The notes below the pieces were generated by a model, which had not been told where the DNA came from, searched no databases, and saw only the letters and a list, made by a program, of their open reading frames with translations. Shown piece after piece: positions 1-11,779 of a stretch of 64,000 nt of DNA. The position numbers and the translations under genes were made by a program. The stretch comes from Diphasiastrum complanatum. Its lineage: Eukaryota; Streptophyta; Lycopodiopsida; Lycopodiales; Lycopodiaceae. The DNA is taken from positions 17,508,934-17,572,933 of the forward strand of contig CM055095.1 of assembly GCA_029204225.1 (NCBI GenBank). The letters run 5' to 3'. Numbering within the stretch: the first letter of the stretch is position 1; each line of letters begins with the position of its first letter.

Positions 1-1064
1 CACTTTCTCTCTAAGGTTGTGATACCTGATTTTGGCATGTTTGCTCCGAGAATTAAATCTTGGATTTAGAGACAGTGTTATTGTGCTTTGATTATCACAA
101 TAAATAGTCACTGGATGTGACTGAGCAAGGTCGATATCTGCAAGCAAGTGCCTTAGCCAAATTGCCTCCTTGGTAGCATTCGTGGCAGCTGTGTATTCTG
201 ATTCGGTCGATGATAATGCTACTAAGGACAGCTTTCGGTTGTTCCAAGAGATTGGGTCTTGATTGTCTAAAAATACAAATCCAGAAGTTGGTCTTCTGGT
301 ATCAATATCTCCTGTCCAATCCGCATCTGTGTATCCTTCGAGAATAGATGCTAAGATGTTTAGTTGCCTGGACGTATTTCATGACTATGAGCACTTTCCA
401 ATGGGTTAGATAGGAACTGGCTGAGTGAACTGATCGAGTATGCAAGGTCTGGTCATGTGCAGAGCATTGCATACATCAGTGAGCCGATGATGGAGTGAAA
501 TGGATATTGCTTCATTTCCTCCTTTTCTAATTTGAGGAAATTGTTCCTTTGAAAGCTTTAGACTAGGGTCGAGGGAAAAGTGACTCGATTTGCAGTTGGC
601 CATTCCATACTTTTCTAACACATTGGAGAGATATCTTTCTGATTGATAAAAATCAGTTTGCTGGGTCAAATTCAAAAAATTTCAATTCTGAGACAATAAT
701 GGGCTGGACCCATATCAGACATTTTGTACTCTTGGGCCGGCATGCATTTCGTTTCCTTCATCAAATTCATATTGTTAGTGAATAGGAGTGTATCATCTAC
801 ATAGAGAGTGATGATAATGAATAAAGTAGAAACAGACTTCAAATAAACATTCGAGTCTACCGAGTTTGGAATAAAACCATTCTCAATAAAAAAAAATGCA
901 TTGATTTTCTGGAACCAGGCTCTTGGTGACTGTTTCAGTCCATAGAGAACCTTGTGGATTTTGCACACAAGGTGCTGCTTGCCTTTCAATTCATATCCCT
1001 CTGGCTGCAACATATAGATCTCATCTTCGATAGTTCCATTCAGGAAAGCAATCTGGACATCCAT
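1..1064 (-). pseudogene. Ty1/copia pol remnant: reverse transcriptase and RNase H
   Basis: Read on the minus strand, this is the 3' half of a copia polyprotein that copies element RNA into DNA. Positions 1064-672 encode the RT palm, starting MDVQIAFLNG, with KVLYGLKQSPRAWFQK and the catalytic box YVDDTLLF. Positions 675-406 continue RT in another frame (YLSNVLEKYGM). Positions about 400-1 encode RNase H, with YTDADW, SSTESEY and, at the window edge, HAKIRYHNLREK. The frame changes near 672 and again near 400, so it is not translatable as one protein. Gag, protease, integrase and the N-terminal part of RT are absent to the right of 1064, and the 3' end runs off the window. Family assignment is secure; no LTR is visible. 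Confidence 0.9.
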
Positions 1065-1625
1065 ACACTCATCTGCACAAATGTAAATTGTATATAGATA
1101 ACTATTGTAATCTATTTATCATCAATGTAGTTAATGAGACAGACACTGTAAATGCTTTCATCCATCGATTCTTTCTTCAGAGTGATTATCAGTAATAAGC
1201 TCATAGCTTTTACAGAGTGGAGTTAGCTTCTTGAGAACACGGTTTCGGCCGCTATCGTCTTGTGCTCATAGGATCAAACTGACGTGTATTTCTATGCACT
1301 AATCTGAATCAACTATTGTCTTTGCATTCAGAGTTCTTGTTAGTATTGTACATTTTGCTACCATGTCTTCTTGTCTGACATTCTTAATGTTTTGTCTAAT
1401 TATCTGCTCTTCTGCTTTGGCAAACAACCACGCAATCAAGCTCTAGTTTAATCTTGTGTTCGCCTACTCAATTATCAGTAGTGCACGCACCGAGGGAATT
1501 GGTCGAATCATTGCCTTTGTGCAGTAGTAGGATCATCTCGTTCTGATTGATTCGACACGGACCTACGTCCGTTCATTACCGCGTTCCCCAGTAGACTGAA
1601 TGGGAGTCCTCTTGGAAGCCACGGT
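1065..1625. other. Intergenic DNA between two retroelement remnants
   Basis: I see no gene here. The stretch lies between the broken 5' end of the copia RT fragment and the end of the LINE reverse transcriptase fragment. It has no recognisable LTR, terminal repeat or RNA gene, and may be decayed flanking sequence of either element. Confidence 0.5.
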
Positions 1626-1629
1626 CTCG

Positions 1630-2295
1630 AAGAGTCTATATCAGTGAATGTCTAGGCACAGACTCAAAGGCTTTGCGAAAATCCACAAAGCAGCATTATA
1701 CACGCTCTCTCCTGGCCTTAGCCTCCTCAATGATGGATTTCAGGGTGAAAATATGATCTGATGTCGTATATCTTGGTCTGAAACCAGTGTGGCCAATGGC
1801 ATGCAGTGCTCTAGTATCCATCTATGTGCTGATCTCTGACTGAAGAATATAACCATAAACCTTGGCAAAGAGGTGGCTGATCATGATGGTATGATAGTTG
1901 TTGGCTTTCATGGGATCACCGCCTTTATGGATAGGATGAATAAGGTTTGTGGACCAAGGGTAGGGAAAACCAGATGTGATAGCGTGGTTAAAAAGGAAAG
2001 AGAGGAAGGGTGAGAGGATGTTAGCGGCCCGCTTCAAAAGTTCAGCCTCTAGTTCATCAATGTCTTTGGCCTTATGTAGGTTTAATAGGTCGATGGCCTC
2101 TTCTACTATGTCTGGGGAGATATATTAGAAGTACATGTGTATGGGTGTGTGGGAAGTGGAGGAGTGTCAAGTACAATAGCGTACAACGATGTGGCATAGG
2201 TCACCCATGTGCTAAGATCTGTGATCTGGGGTGGAGGTTCTCGTGAAAGGAATTTTTGCCAAAATGATCGCAACGAGGAGCTAAAGAGAAGGTCC
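1630..2295 (-). pseudogene. LINE-type (non-LTR) reverse transcriptase fragment
   Basis: On the minus strand the sequence reads from about 2295 (RSFWQKFLSREPPP) through IVEEAIDLLNLHKAKDIDEL, then LSPFLSFLFNHAITSGFPYP and IHPIHKGGDP, NNYHTIMISHLFAKVYG, HAIGHTGFRPRYTTSDHI and CFVDFRKAFESVPR. These match the fingers and early palm of non-LTR reverse transcriptases, where the FxDFxKAFDSV block holds the first catalytic Asp. Stops interrupt it near 1822, near 1710 and at the end near 1630. The YxDD part, the endonuclease and the 3' tail are missing. Its right end is fused in frame to a Helitron helicase fragment. It is a dead fragment. Confidence 0.82.
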
Positions 2296-5288
2296 ATTAT
2301 CTTTTTCCCTTGGCAGAGATTCTTTATAGGAATGGAGAATAGATTGTGCACAGTCATTGCAGTTTTGCTAAGTCTTGCTGCTGCAGCTCCAGTTGTTGTT
2401 GATAGCAACACATTTCTATCCATGCAACAAAATTTATATGCTAGATATTTGATAAACATTGTTTTTCCGCTACCAGAAGTTCTTGAAATGATGAAAATTC
2501 CAGATGTTTGTATTGTCAACATGTTATAGACATGTGTTTGTTCTTGTGTCAAGTTAGATGTTTTTAAATGTTCAAATTTGTGCTCCAATTGTAAAGTTTG
2601 AATGGTATTAGAATCCAAAACTAAAGGTTTCATGTGATCTTCATCATTTGTCAATATTTCACCTTCAAGTGTTTTTTTTTGGAGCAATATGTTTCCAATT
2701 TGTTGTCTTTGTTCAAGATCAATTAATTGTCTATTTGTATATTCAGCTATATGATTTTCGATGTCTTCTTCAAAATTGATAATATTTCTAGAGACACATT
2801 CAACAAAATATGATTGTTGAGTGTTGGTTTCATTTATAAGTTCTTTTTCATTTCGAAAGTGAATTTTTTTCAAAAGGATATTGAAGAAAAACCCTTCTAT
2901 TTGATGAGCTGGATGAAAATTTGTAAATTGTACTAGTCGATCAATTTTAAATACCAAATTTCCAAGTTGGTCAATATTGTCAGGTTTGGTTTTGCATGTC
3001 GAAAGTTTTTTAACAGTGTACTTTTTCCAATATTCATAGAACGTGAGGTCTTCCAAGGTTGTTTGTCATGATACATAAATATCAATGGGGTGTAATAGTA
3101 CAATATTGTTGTAACCAACCATCTTTTTTCGTAGTTGAGGAGGTGATGAGTCTATGTAATGAGCTGATTCACTCCTTTTCACAATGGGTATTTGAAGACA
3201 ACAAAATGTTGCTTCGGATAGAGATACCGGTTTGTGAGTATTGATGTTGTAATTACTTTCAACATATTGGGATCGACATGATCTAGGCCAATACGTTTTG
3301 CATCTTCTGTATCGAGATTCATATGACCCATTGGTTCAGATTTCTTTGCATATTTTAGAAGATAGTATGACCAATTTGTGTTTGTGATCTCTGTAAATTC
3401 ATGTGTGCTTTCCACATAAGTAGAATGCTTGGGTGATATGGAACAACATTCCTATCTTCATATCGTGGATGATAGTATGTCCATCTTTGATTATCTGGAT
3501 TAATGTGTGTTTCATATATTGTTGAAAAAGAATATGGAAATCCATACTTGCAACCTACTTTTTTGTTTTTTGATAAATATAAAGTGCATGACTTTCTACA
3601 ACAATGTATTTGTTTTCGTTGCACAAGCTGATAGAGTTCTTTTCTATGACTCTCAATCAATTCTATGAATTTTCTTGAAGTTTCGTCAAATATAGCTGGT
3701 ATACATGCCACTATCTCATTAGCTATTTAATCTACTTCATTTTCATTTATCCAAAGAATAATATGTGCATGTATAGAGCCTCGATTTTGAAACTCATACC
3801 TAATCACGTAATGTTGGACATATCCAAGAAGTGGTTTGGATCATAGTAAATAGTTTTTCATGAATTGGTCTAACCTTGCCACAAACAACATTGAACATTC
3901 TACTGGACAATTTCTCCAATCATATTCATTGTTAAATTTCTTTACCAAGTTTTCAATGTGCTGGATTTCATTCCATCGCATATCGGTTGTTTCATTAGAT
4001 GTCAAGGTTAGGAAAAAATGTGACAGTCCCCAACATTCCACCATGAATAGTAAATCGTTGAAGTTTCGTCGATGCCAAGATGGAGGTCCGGGTATGTTTG
4101 GTCCAAGACTATATTTTAAGACATGTTTGAAGATGTCTTGCTCATTTGCTCTTTGATTTTTGACATGTATTCAATGATGTCTTTTTCTAGAATTACATAT
4201 TGTGTTTTGGATGACAAGAGAATCGCTTGTCTAATTTGGTACATAATCAATAGATATGGAGGGTATAGTGTGAAAATTGAAAAAAATGAGCTAACTCTCA
4301 TCTTAATGTATTCCAAAGAAATTCATTTCACCATCATAAAATCCATGGCCAAATGGAAATAAGAAAGGAAACAACGTTGATTTCAAAGTAATTGTTTTGT
4401 CGTTGTTTTGGTTTATTGGTAATCCTTCGATATTGGTTGTAAATTGTATTGAGCGTTCATGTAGATATCCTTTGCTACGTAATTGGAGGTTCGAGTATTG
4501 GTAGATGTTGGTTGTGTGATGTCTTCCAAAATAACATAGTTGTGAATCATTGGATCTTTTTGCATTGTTTCAAAAGTTGATTCAAGTCGATCTTTATCAA
4601 GAAAATCTTTCATTGTGTTCGCATATACCAAACACAAGCCATTTTGACCAAGTTTTGTTTCATACAAAGTAAGGATCTTTTGTATGATCAGATTGTTTAA
4701 AAGATTGTGGCTGAGTAGCATTTTTATAATATTTGTTGTTTCTATAGTGTCTCTAGATTTTTGTAGGTTGATATCAAAACAAACTATAGGATTTTTGAAT
4801 ATTGATCGTTTTCCAATTATTCCTTGTAAATAGCTTGTCGCTCTATGTGTTGTTTCAATCGATACATCAATTAAAGATAAAGTTTGTAGTTCAATGGGAT
4901 GAAGTTGCAAGATTGACCTTGCGTAACTAGGAGATAGGAATACTAGGTACTTTATTCGATTTTTTTTTTTTTGCACATCATGCAAACAAACCATCGGTTT
5001 GAATTTTCTTGGAGTTGTGTATTCAGACAAAATAGTATTAGCAATGGAATACGGGGGTATTTCATTTATGTCTTTTGAGACAAACATATTTTTGTTAGTT
5101 GGTTGAAATGTGGATGCTCCACATGATGAGCAACATTTCATATTAGTGACTATTTTATTACATAAGGCAATCCACTGAGATTCCAATGTAGTTATTTCAA
5201 ACCATGTGATTGAATAGGGTCGAAATTCATTTTTGCATTTTATTTGGGTTCGACGTCTAGCAAAGGCTCGTCTATTTCTTCTATTCAT
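2296..5288 (-). pseudogene. Helitron Rep/PIF1-helicase protein, decayed (DUF6570 type)
   Basis: On the minus strand this is a Helitron transposase broken into several frames. Positions 5288-4413 encode the N-terminal part with a CxxC pair (CCSSCG) and a DUF6570-like region (VFLSPSYARSILQLHPIELQ). Near 4370-4320 is FPFGHGFYDG, the start of the Helitron_like_N region. Positions 4044-3841 contain SHFFLTLTSNE and VARLDQF of the Rep nuclease. Near 3800-3740 is RGSIHAHIILWINENE, with an intact H-A-H (HUH) metal site. Positions 3711-3179 hold the region between Rep and helicase. Positions 3056-2300 enter the PIF1 helicase with Walker A GSGKT and STTTGAAAARL. The helicase is cut off before Walker B, where LINE sequence begins. 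Known role of the family: rolling-circle transposition. The multiple frameshifts make this copy inactive. Confidence 0.88.
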
Positions 5289-5640
5289 TTTAAGTTCAAC
5301 TATCTATTATTTTTACCAGTTGAATTTTGAATATGACATTGAAATGATGAGGATCACCTCTTGATTTTTGAAATATTATTTTTTGTTCTAATATTATATC
5401 AATTGTAGAAAATCCTGCCAAAGCAACAAATAAATATATTTCACATATGTGTAAAATTTATTCAATCGAAGGACATTGATAAAACCAAATCAACTCACGC
5501 TAGTTCAAGAGCAGTTCTAACAACAACAATTTTCTCAAATCTATTTTCAATAATCTAAAACTACAAAGAAGGTGTTGTTAAAAAAATTCTAAGCTAGAGC
5601 ATTTGAATCTAGGCTTGACTTGTGTCACGCTTGAGCCAGT
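5289..5640. other. AT-rich spacer without recognisable gene
   Basis: AT-rich DNA between the N-terminal end of the Helitron remnant and the start of the copia element. It probably includes the 5' flank of the Helitron. I found no terminal motif that I can defend and no LTR matching the 3' side of the following copia element. Confidence 0.4.
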
Positions 5641-5699
5641 ATGTCAAGATTATTAAGAGATCTGGAAATTCCCAATACTCACTGAAGGAGGGTAGGTCG

Positions 5700-8600
5700 A
5701 ACGATGGCAACTATTCAAAATCTGACCAAATACCACTCCAGGTGATATGAGGGCCTTTGATAAAAAGGCGTAGAGAGCATTGTCCTTAATCAATCTTTCA
5801 GTGAAAGACCATGTAATCACTCATATTAGTGATGCCACGATAACTAGGGGAGCTTGGGAAGCTCTTAGAATGCAATTTCAAACTTGCAATCCAGCTCAGG
5901 CCATGTTCTTGAAGTCGAGATTGAACGCAGTAAGGATGGAAGAAAGTGAATCAGTGGGATCTTTCTTCACAAGTATAAAGAAGCTAAGAGATCAACTTGT
6001 GGCAATTGGAGAACCAATTAGGGACGTTGAATTGGTACATGCCACAATGAGTGGTGTCTCGGAAGGGCTACAGATGTTTGTGAGCGGCATTGCTTCGAGG
6101 GAGAGATTGCCTACTTTTGAAGACTTCCACGGAATTATGTTGCAAGAAGAGCAGCATCGTGAAGTGGTGAGGTCAAGGCAAACCCCACAGGAGGATCAAG
6201 CCTTGCTTGATAAAGGCAAGCAAAAAGGATGGAAAAAGATTCCTAAGAAATCCAAGAATGATGATGACGAGGGAGAGTCGTCATCAAAAAGAAAAAAGAA
6301 GAAGAAAGACAAATGTTATTATTGCCACAAACCAGGTCATTGGACATGTGAGTGTTACAAGAAGAAAGCGGACATAAAGGCGGAAAAAGTAACTCAACAA
6401 GGCAACATTGCTGAAGATGATGGAGAAGATGACAAGCCAAGTGTCTTCTCATCAACATTGGCATCCCAAGTTGATGATGGTGCCAGATGGTTCATAGATT
6501 CAGGCGCCACAAGGCATATGACCGGGAAATGTGATTGGTTTGAAAAATTCTCACCAATCCATGATGGGGATAAGGTCACTCAAGCCAATGGAGAGGAATG
6601 CCAAATACAGGGTGTGGGCAATGTACATGTGCAGTTTCCTGATGGTAAAATCAAGAACATTCCGAATGTGCTTTATGTTCCTGGACTCAAAAAGAGTTTG
6701 CTTTTTGTTGGTGTAATGGCAAATCAACATCTTAAGGTTGAATTTGTCAAGGATGGATGCCTTATGAGGGATATGAACCACAACCATAAAGTGGTGGCGA
6801 AGGGTTATAGAGATAGTAACTGTGGCCTTTATAAATTGGATGCTGCAAAACTAGGAGAATATGGTTTGGCTGTCTGAACAACATCTCAATCTGAGTTGTG
6901 GCAGAGAAGACTTGGTCATTTGAACTATGGGAGCTTGAGATTTTGATGGCGAAGCTGAAGATGGTAATAGGGTTACCGACATTGAAGGATGATCATCATG
7001 TAATATGTGAAGGATACATCATGGGAAAGCATCACAGGGAGACATTCAAGAAAGGTGGAGCTGCAAGAGCTAAGAAACCGCTGGAACTTATTCACAGCGA
7101 CTTGTGCGGCCCAATGAAGACCATGTCGTTGGGGAAAGCATATTATTTTATGACTTTCAAGGACATGGATTTATTTCTTGAAAAAGAAATCTGATGCTTT
7201 TACTCACTTCAAGGAGTTCAAGACTTTGGTAGAGAACCAACTGGATGCACGCATCAAAGTGCTAAGATCTGATAGAGGGGGCAAATACAAATTTGATGAT
7301 TTTGAGGACTTTTGCAAGGAACACAACATCAAAAGACAATTCGCACAATCACACACACCGCATAGTAATGGTGTAGCTGAAAGGAAAAATAGGACTATTA
7401 TGGAGAGTGCACGCTCCATGATGAAGCAAATGAGCTTGACCGATTCACTTTGGTCGGAAGCGTGTAGTGCAGCAACGTTCTTGCAAAACAGGAGCCCTAC
7501 AATTGTGATTCCAAATGTGACTCCTGAAGAAGCATTTACTGGAATAAAGCCAAAAATCGACAAGTTTCGTGTCATTGGATGTAAGGCCTATATACATGTG
7601 CCAAAGGAGGAGCGAAAGAAACTTGATGCCAAAGCAATCAAGTGTATTTTCGTCGATTATGATGAGAGGACAAAAGCTTACATGTGTTTTGATCATGTAA
7701 TGAACAAGATTCACATTAGCAAATATGTGATCTTTGATGAAACGCATAGGTATGAAGATGAAGACCATGTAAGTGGTGAAAGCATCAAAAGACTTCCCAC
7801 AAGAGGAAGAAGATGAAGAAGATGAAGAAGATGCTCCACAAGATGATGCACGTGAAGACGAGAGTCGAGAGGGCGAGTATGAAAGGACACCACCTATTCA
7901 AGAGCCTAGGGGGAGGTACTTGCCAATAGGAGCAATAAAGGAGAAATCGGTTGGAAGTAAGAGACATTACTTAGACACTCCTTAGGATACATACTCTCCA
8001 CGTAGTGTATCACATGAATCTAAGATACCAAAATGGTATGAAAAGATCATGAAGGACGCAAAGCTAAATCAACCAGGATCTAGCACACAAGGTGAAGTGA
8101 GAAGATCAATGAGGGAAAGGAAGTCTCCCGATCGTTATCATGTGAACTATGCCCTAATGACTGACATTTTGAAGTGTCGAGAACCATCAACCTTTGATGA
8201 GGCAAAAGATCACAAAGAGTGGCAAAGGGCAATGGAAGAGGAGATAGAATCCATCCACATGCATGATACATGGGAGTTGGTTGATCTACCACTTGGAAAG
8301 AAACCCATTCACAACAAATGGGTGTTTAGAACAAAGTTTCATGCGGATGGCATGATAGCAAAGTATAAGGCACGCCTAGTAGTGAAGGGTTATGAGCAAA
8401 GCAAAGGAATTGACTATGAAGAGACATTTGCTCCAGTGGCTAAGTGGACTACGCTACGCCTTATCATTGCCTTAGCATCTCATTTTGGGTGGAAGATCCA
8501 TCAAATGGATGTGAAGTCCGCATTTTTGAATGATGACTTAGAGGAAGAAGTTTACATGGTCCAACCGCAGGGCTTCATGGCAAAAGGGCAAGAACAGAAG

Positions 8601-9713
8601 GTATGTAAACTACACAAAGCACTTTATGGCCTTTAGCAAGCACCACGCGCATGGTATGGACGCATTGACAGTTACTTTCTTTCTCATGGGTTTGTAAGAA
8701 CAAATTCAGATCCAAACCTTTATGTTCTTATAAATGATGACAACATTGCCTTGATTGTACTTTACGTTGATGATATCATTATCACGGGCAATGATGAGAA
8801 CCTCACTCGTTCTATCAAAGCCAACTTATGCAAGCAGTTTGAGATGACAAATTTAGATCTTATGCACTATTGCTTGGGTGTCGAAGTATGGCAAACTGGC
8901 AGTGATATCAGGTTATGTCAAAACAAGTATGTGGGCGAGATATTGGAGAGATTTCACATGACAGAGTGCAAACCTTCCATCACCCCTTGCGAAGCTGGTA
9001 AGAAATTATCTCGTATTGATGATAGTGCACATGTTGACGCTACTCTATTTCGTCAGCTAGTTGGGAGTTTGATATATCTTACGACTACACGTCCTGATAT
9101 ATGCTATGCTGTAAGTTTGATTAGCCAATTCATGTCATCACCCACTATGGACCATTAGAAAGCTGCAAAAAGTATTTTGAGGTATGTGAAAGGTACACCT
9201 AACCTTGGTCTAATCTACAAAAGACAAAGTGTTTTACCTAAGTTGCAAGGTTATGTTGACGCTGACTGGGCAAGAAGTATAGATGATAGAAAGTCAACAA
9301 CAGGTTATGCCTTCAATTTTGGTAGCGGTTGTTTTTCATGGTCTAGCAAGAAGCAAGATACTATTTCTCTTTCTTCTACAGAAGCCGAATATAAAGCGTT
9401 GAGTTCTGCTACCTAGGAAGCTATTTGGCTACATAAGTTGTTATGTGAGATTGGCATGAAGCAGGTAAATCCTACTGTTATTTTCTGTGACAGTCAAAGT
9501 GGAATACAATTGGCTAAGAATCCTATCTTTCACGCAAGGACAAAACATATTGAGGTGAAATATCACTTTGTGCGTGAGAAGTTACAATCTGAAGATATAA
9601 GTATTGTACATTGTTCTACGTTATTACAAGTTGCTGATATATTTACAAAAGCTTTAAGTAAAGAAAAGTTTGAAACTTTTAGAGCCAAACTTGGCTTAGA
9701 TCTGGTTATGTAA
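5700..9713 (+). pseudogene. Ty1/copia gag-pol, nearly full length but inactivated
   Basis: The domains occur in copia order. Gag (UBN2) is at 5780-6200. The zinc knuckle CYYCHKPGHWTCEC is near 6313. Protease WFIDSGATRHMTG is near 6490. The pre-integrase motif LWQRRLGHLNYGSL is near 6898, followed by integrase (ELIHSDLCGPM near 7085; LRSDRGGKY and HTPHSNGVAERKNR near 7265-7390). RT (WVFRTKFHADG; KIHQMDVKSAFLND; YVDDIIITG) spans 8050-8900, and RNase H (GYVDADWA; SLSSTEAEY; HIEVKYHFVRE) spans 9250-9713. Breaks seen: TGA at 6875, frameshifts near 6935, 7180 and 7790, and TAG at 7983, 8634, 9156 and 9414. In the integrase zinc site the usual second Cys is Tyr (ICEGYIMGK). The gag N-terminus is missing or scrambled before 5780, and no 5' LTR was found. 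Confidence 0.93.
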
Positions 9714-10130
9714 AAAGCCTTTACTTGTAATACTATCATGGAAATATGTTCCATGAATAGAGTAAACTCTAAAATAAAGAGAGACGTTGATCATTGAGGG
9801 TGAGAGTTAAAATAACAATGATCGACTTATACAGTGCTTTCTTATTTCGACGGCACCACGTGTGCTTAGTTCTAGAGTTATCGGGCCATCTTTCTTTTAC
9901 GAGCCCTTTGAGTGCTTTCTAAGCAACTTATTTTTGTACTTACTGATGAGTTGAATATACAGTATGTGAAGAGCAATTCTGTTGTCTTGTCCTGTTGCAC
10001 TTGACGTTGTGTTGTGGTGATTGATCCGGTCGGGTGTTTAAACTATGTTTTCTTAACTGGTTTGGCCTATCGCTATAAGCAACCTTCAATACCGTCTTAT
10101 AGATGCTGTATTGTCTTGAAGATTCAGAGT
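9714..10130 (+). other. 3' non-coding part of the copia element, possible LTR remnant
   Basis: Immediately after the RNase H stop is a short 3' leader, then a purine-rich stretch near 9797 (gagggtgagag) followed by TTAAAATAAC. That is the usual position of a copia polypurine tract and 3' LTR start. I could not find a matching LTR upstream of 5700, so the LTR assignment is inference and its right end is not defined. Confidence 0.35.
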
Positions 10131-10405
10131 TCGATATCTGATGGACGTTGCGCCAAAAGGGTTCACAAACAACTTACAATGGGTCGTATGCTCACCCTCA
10201 AAACGCCTCAACATCACTTTTAATCACTTTTAATCCTCTACTGGCATGTAGTGATATACAAGAAAACTGCTTCCCGCCGTCTTTGAGTAGGCTGAAAATA
10301 GTCATCAAAGGAAAATCTGAACCGAGTCTTTTAAGTTTATCCCCACAGATTAAGAGCTGCACTTTGAAGCTATCCTGTAAACGTATGTTGGATAAACTCC
10401 ATATG

Positions 10406-11452
10406 CTACCAATCCTCGTATTCATTTTGAGAAGCTTGTGAATCATAAAACTTAACTACATAAGGCTCTGGTAATCTCATTTGCTTACGGGCGTTTGCAA
10501 TAAAGGCCTCTATCCTCTGATGCAAGTCATCTACTTCATAGCATAAAACGTTCTCGTGCCCGATGCCAAGCGAGGACGCGGATTTTTCTTCAATCTGAGA
10601 AGTTTCGGCTCCTCGAGATCTTCTTATTATTATGTTTGAATCAGTAGGTTCGACGCCAAAAGAATCAGCCGTCTCCTGGAAGTCAAGCTTATCTACCAGA
10701 GACTCAGGACATTGTTTGCTAACGCTGCTAGATATTATATCATTGGAAGCAAAATCAACAAGTTCGACGCCAAAACAATCAGCCTCCTGAAAGTCACTCT
10801 TATCTACCAGAGACTCAGAACACTGTTTGCTACTGCTGCTCGATATCTTACTGGAAGCCATTTCGTCTCCAGCCCTGAGCAATACGCAGGATCTCGGCGT
10901 TGGCCATGTTTTCTGACTTACTTCAGTACAAGGATAGACATTATCGCCACGCTGCACCTGCTGCTTCGCATTCAAAACATCCGCTACATGATCTGTTTTC
11001 TGCAGGCGGAACAAACCCGAGGGAATGAGAATAGCGGCTAACACAAAGTTGAAAATGAGAAAGAGAAAGGGTGGAGTTAGCCAGGACCCTGCTTGACGCC
11101 ATAACTGAGGCACTATATTCTGTAAACATGTGAAGCTGATGAGAGGCAGAAGCACGACGTATTCAGCAAGCAAAGGAAGAAAGCGTATTATCGTGAGAAG
11201 CAGAGTGAGTAAAAGGAGACCGCTGCAAGTCTTGTTTAGCGATGGCGCTGCTGGAAATTGCGTTTTGGATCCATAAGCTGTGATCGTAGATCCTGTTACT
11301 GTATACTGCCTCTCCCACCAACCAAAGCCTTCCCCCGACGACCGACGAGCAAAGCTAAAAAAAGTCTGGCAATCTTGCCGTTCGATACTGCTCAAATCTC
11401 CCAGATTTCGCCACGTTGCATTGATTCTTCCACGATGGCGCGTGGCTACCAT
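10406..11452 (-). CDS. DUF4408/DUF761-type membrane protein, intact single exon
   Basis: A 348-residue uninterrupted reading frame. Residues about 75-110 form a long hydrophobic hairpin, and residues 123-147 (SWLTPPFLFLIFNFVLAAI) match the DUF4408 signature. The C-terminus at about 307-328 (EVDDLHQRIEAFIANARKQM) matches the DUF761 tail, seen in many plant proteins of unknown biochemical function. The middle (200-272) is Ser-rich and contains an internal duplication: SSKQCSESLVDKSDFQE is followed about 37 residues later by SVSKQCPESLVDKLDFQE. I chose the first ATG (11452); the N-terminal 70 residues are poorly conserved in type, so a later start is possible. It is flanked by transposon debris and has no operon-like partner. 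Membrane location is predicted from sequence; the function is unknown. Confidence 0.8.
   Translation of the reverse strand: MVATRHRGRINATWRNLGDLSSIERQDCQTFFSFARRSSGEGFGWWERQYTVTGSTITAYGSKTQFPAAPSLNKTCSGLLLLTLLLTIIRFLPLLAEYVVLLPLISFTCLQNIVPQLWRQAGSWLTPPFLFLIFNFVLAAILIPSGLFRLQKTDHVADVLNAKQQVQRGDNVYPCTEVSQKTWPTPRSCVLLRAGDEMASSKISSSSSKQCSESLVDKSDFQEADCFGVELVDFASNDIISSSVSKQCPESLVDKLDFQETADSFGVEPTDSNIIIRRSRGAETSQIEEKSASSLGIGHENVLCYEVDDLHQRIEAFIANARKQMRLPEPYVVKFYDSQASQNEYEDW
10640..10857 (-). repeat. In-frame tandem duplication inside the DUF4408 gene
   Basis: Two copies of a unit of about 111 bp, each containing gttcgacgccaaaa followed by cttatctaccagagactcag and ctgctngatat. They start near 10645 and 10757. 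The repeat is a multiple of three, so it lengthens the protein without breaking the frame. Each copy encodes a Ser-rich stretch, KQC(S/P)ESLVDK and FGVE. Confidence 0.85.
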
Positions 11453-11590
11453 ATCTAAGTGGGATGGAGTAGATTATGCAGTGCCAGTAAGCTCCATCGC
11501 TGCAAGCCTCCAGCATTGTGAAGAAAAAGAAAACACATACAAGAGTTAACAATAGGTGTATCTTTAAAGTATAGGGGAAGGCTTTGGCTC
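11453..11590 (-). promoter_or_regulatory. 5' flank of the DUF4408 gene
   Basis: This short stretch separates the gene's ATG from the palindromic repeat element starting near 11592. The upstream regulatory region is therefore compact or includes the repeat. I see no convincing TATA box in the first 100 bases. Confidence 0.3.
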
Positions 11591-11591
11591 A

Positions 11592-11778
11592 GCCCCACCC
11601 CAAGGACCTTCCTCAATATCAAGCCCTACAGGTGGACCATGCCTTTCTTATTATGAGGCCCCATATCCAAGGGCTTGTCTTGTTATGAGGCCCCGAGATC
11701 TAAGGGCTTTTCTCGTTATGAGGCCCCGAGATCCAAGGGATTTCTTGAAGTCCCGAGGTCCTTGCGTGGGGGGCCTCC
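11592..11778. repeat. Small palindromic element with an internal 34-bp minisatellite
   Basis: The left side (agccccaccccaaggacctt) and the right side (gaggtccttgcgtggggggc) are imperfect inverted repeats. Between them are about three copies of a unit of roughly 34 bp built on ttatgaggccccgagatcc followed by aagggctt. The arrangement resembles a MITE-like fold-back element. No target duplication could be assigned. Confidence 0.55.
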
Positions 11779-11779
11779 T

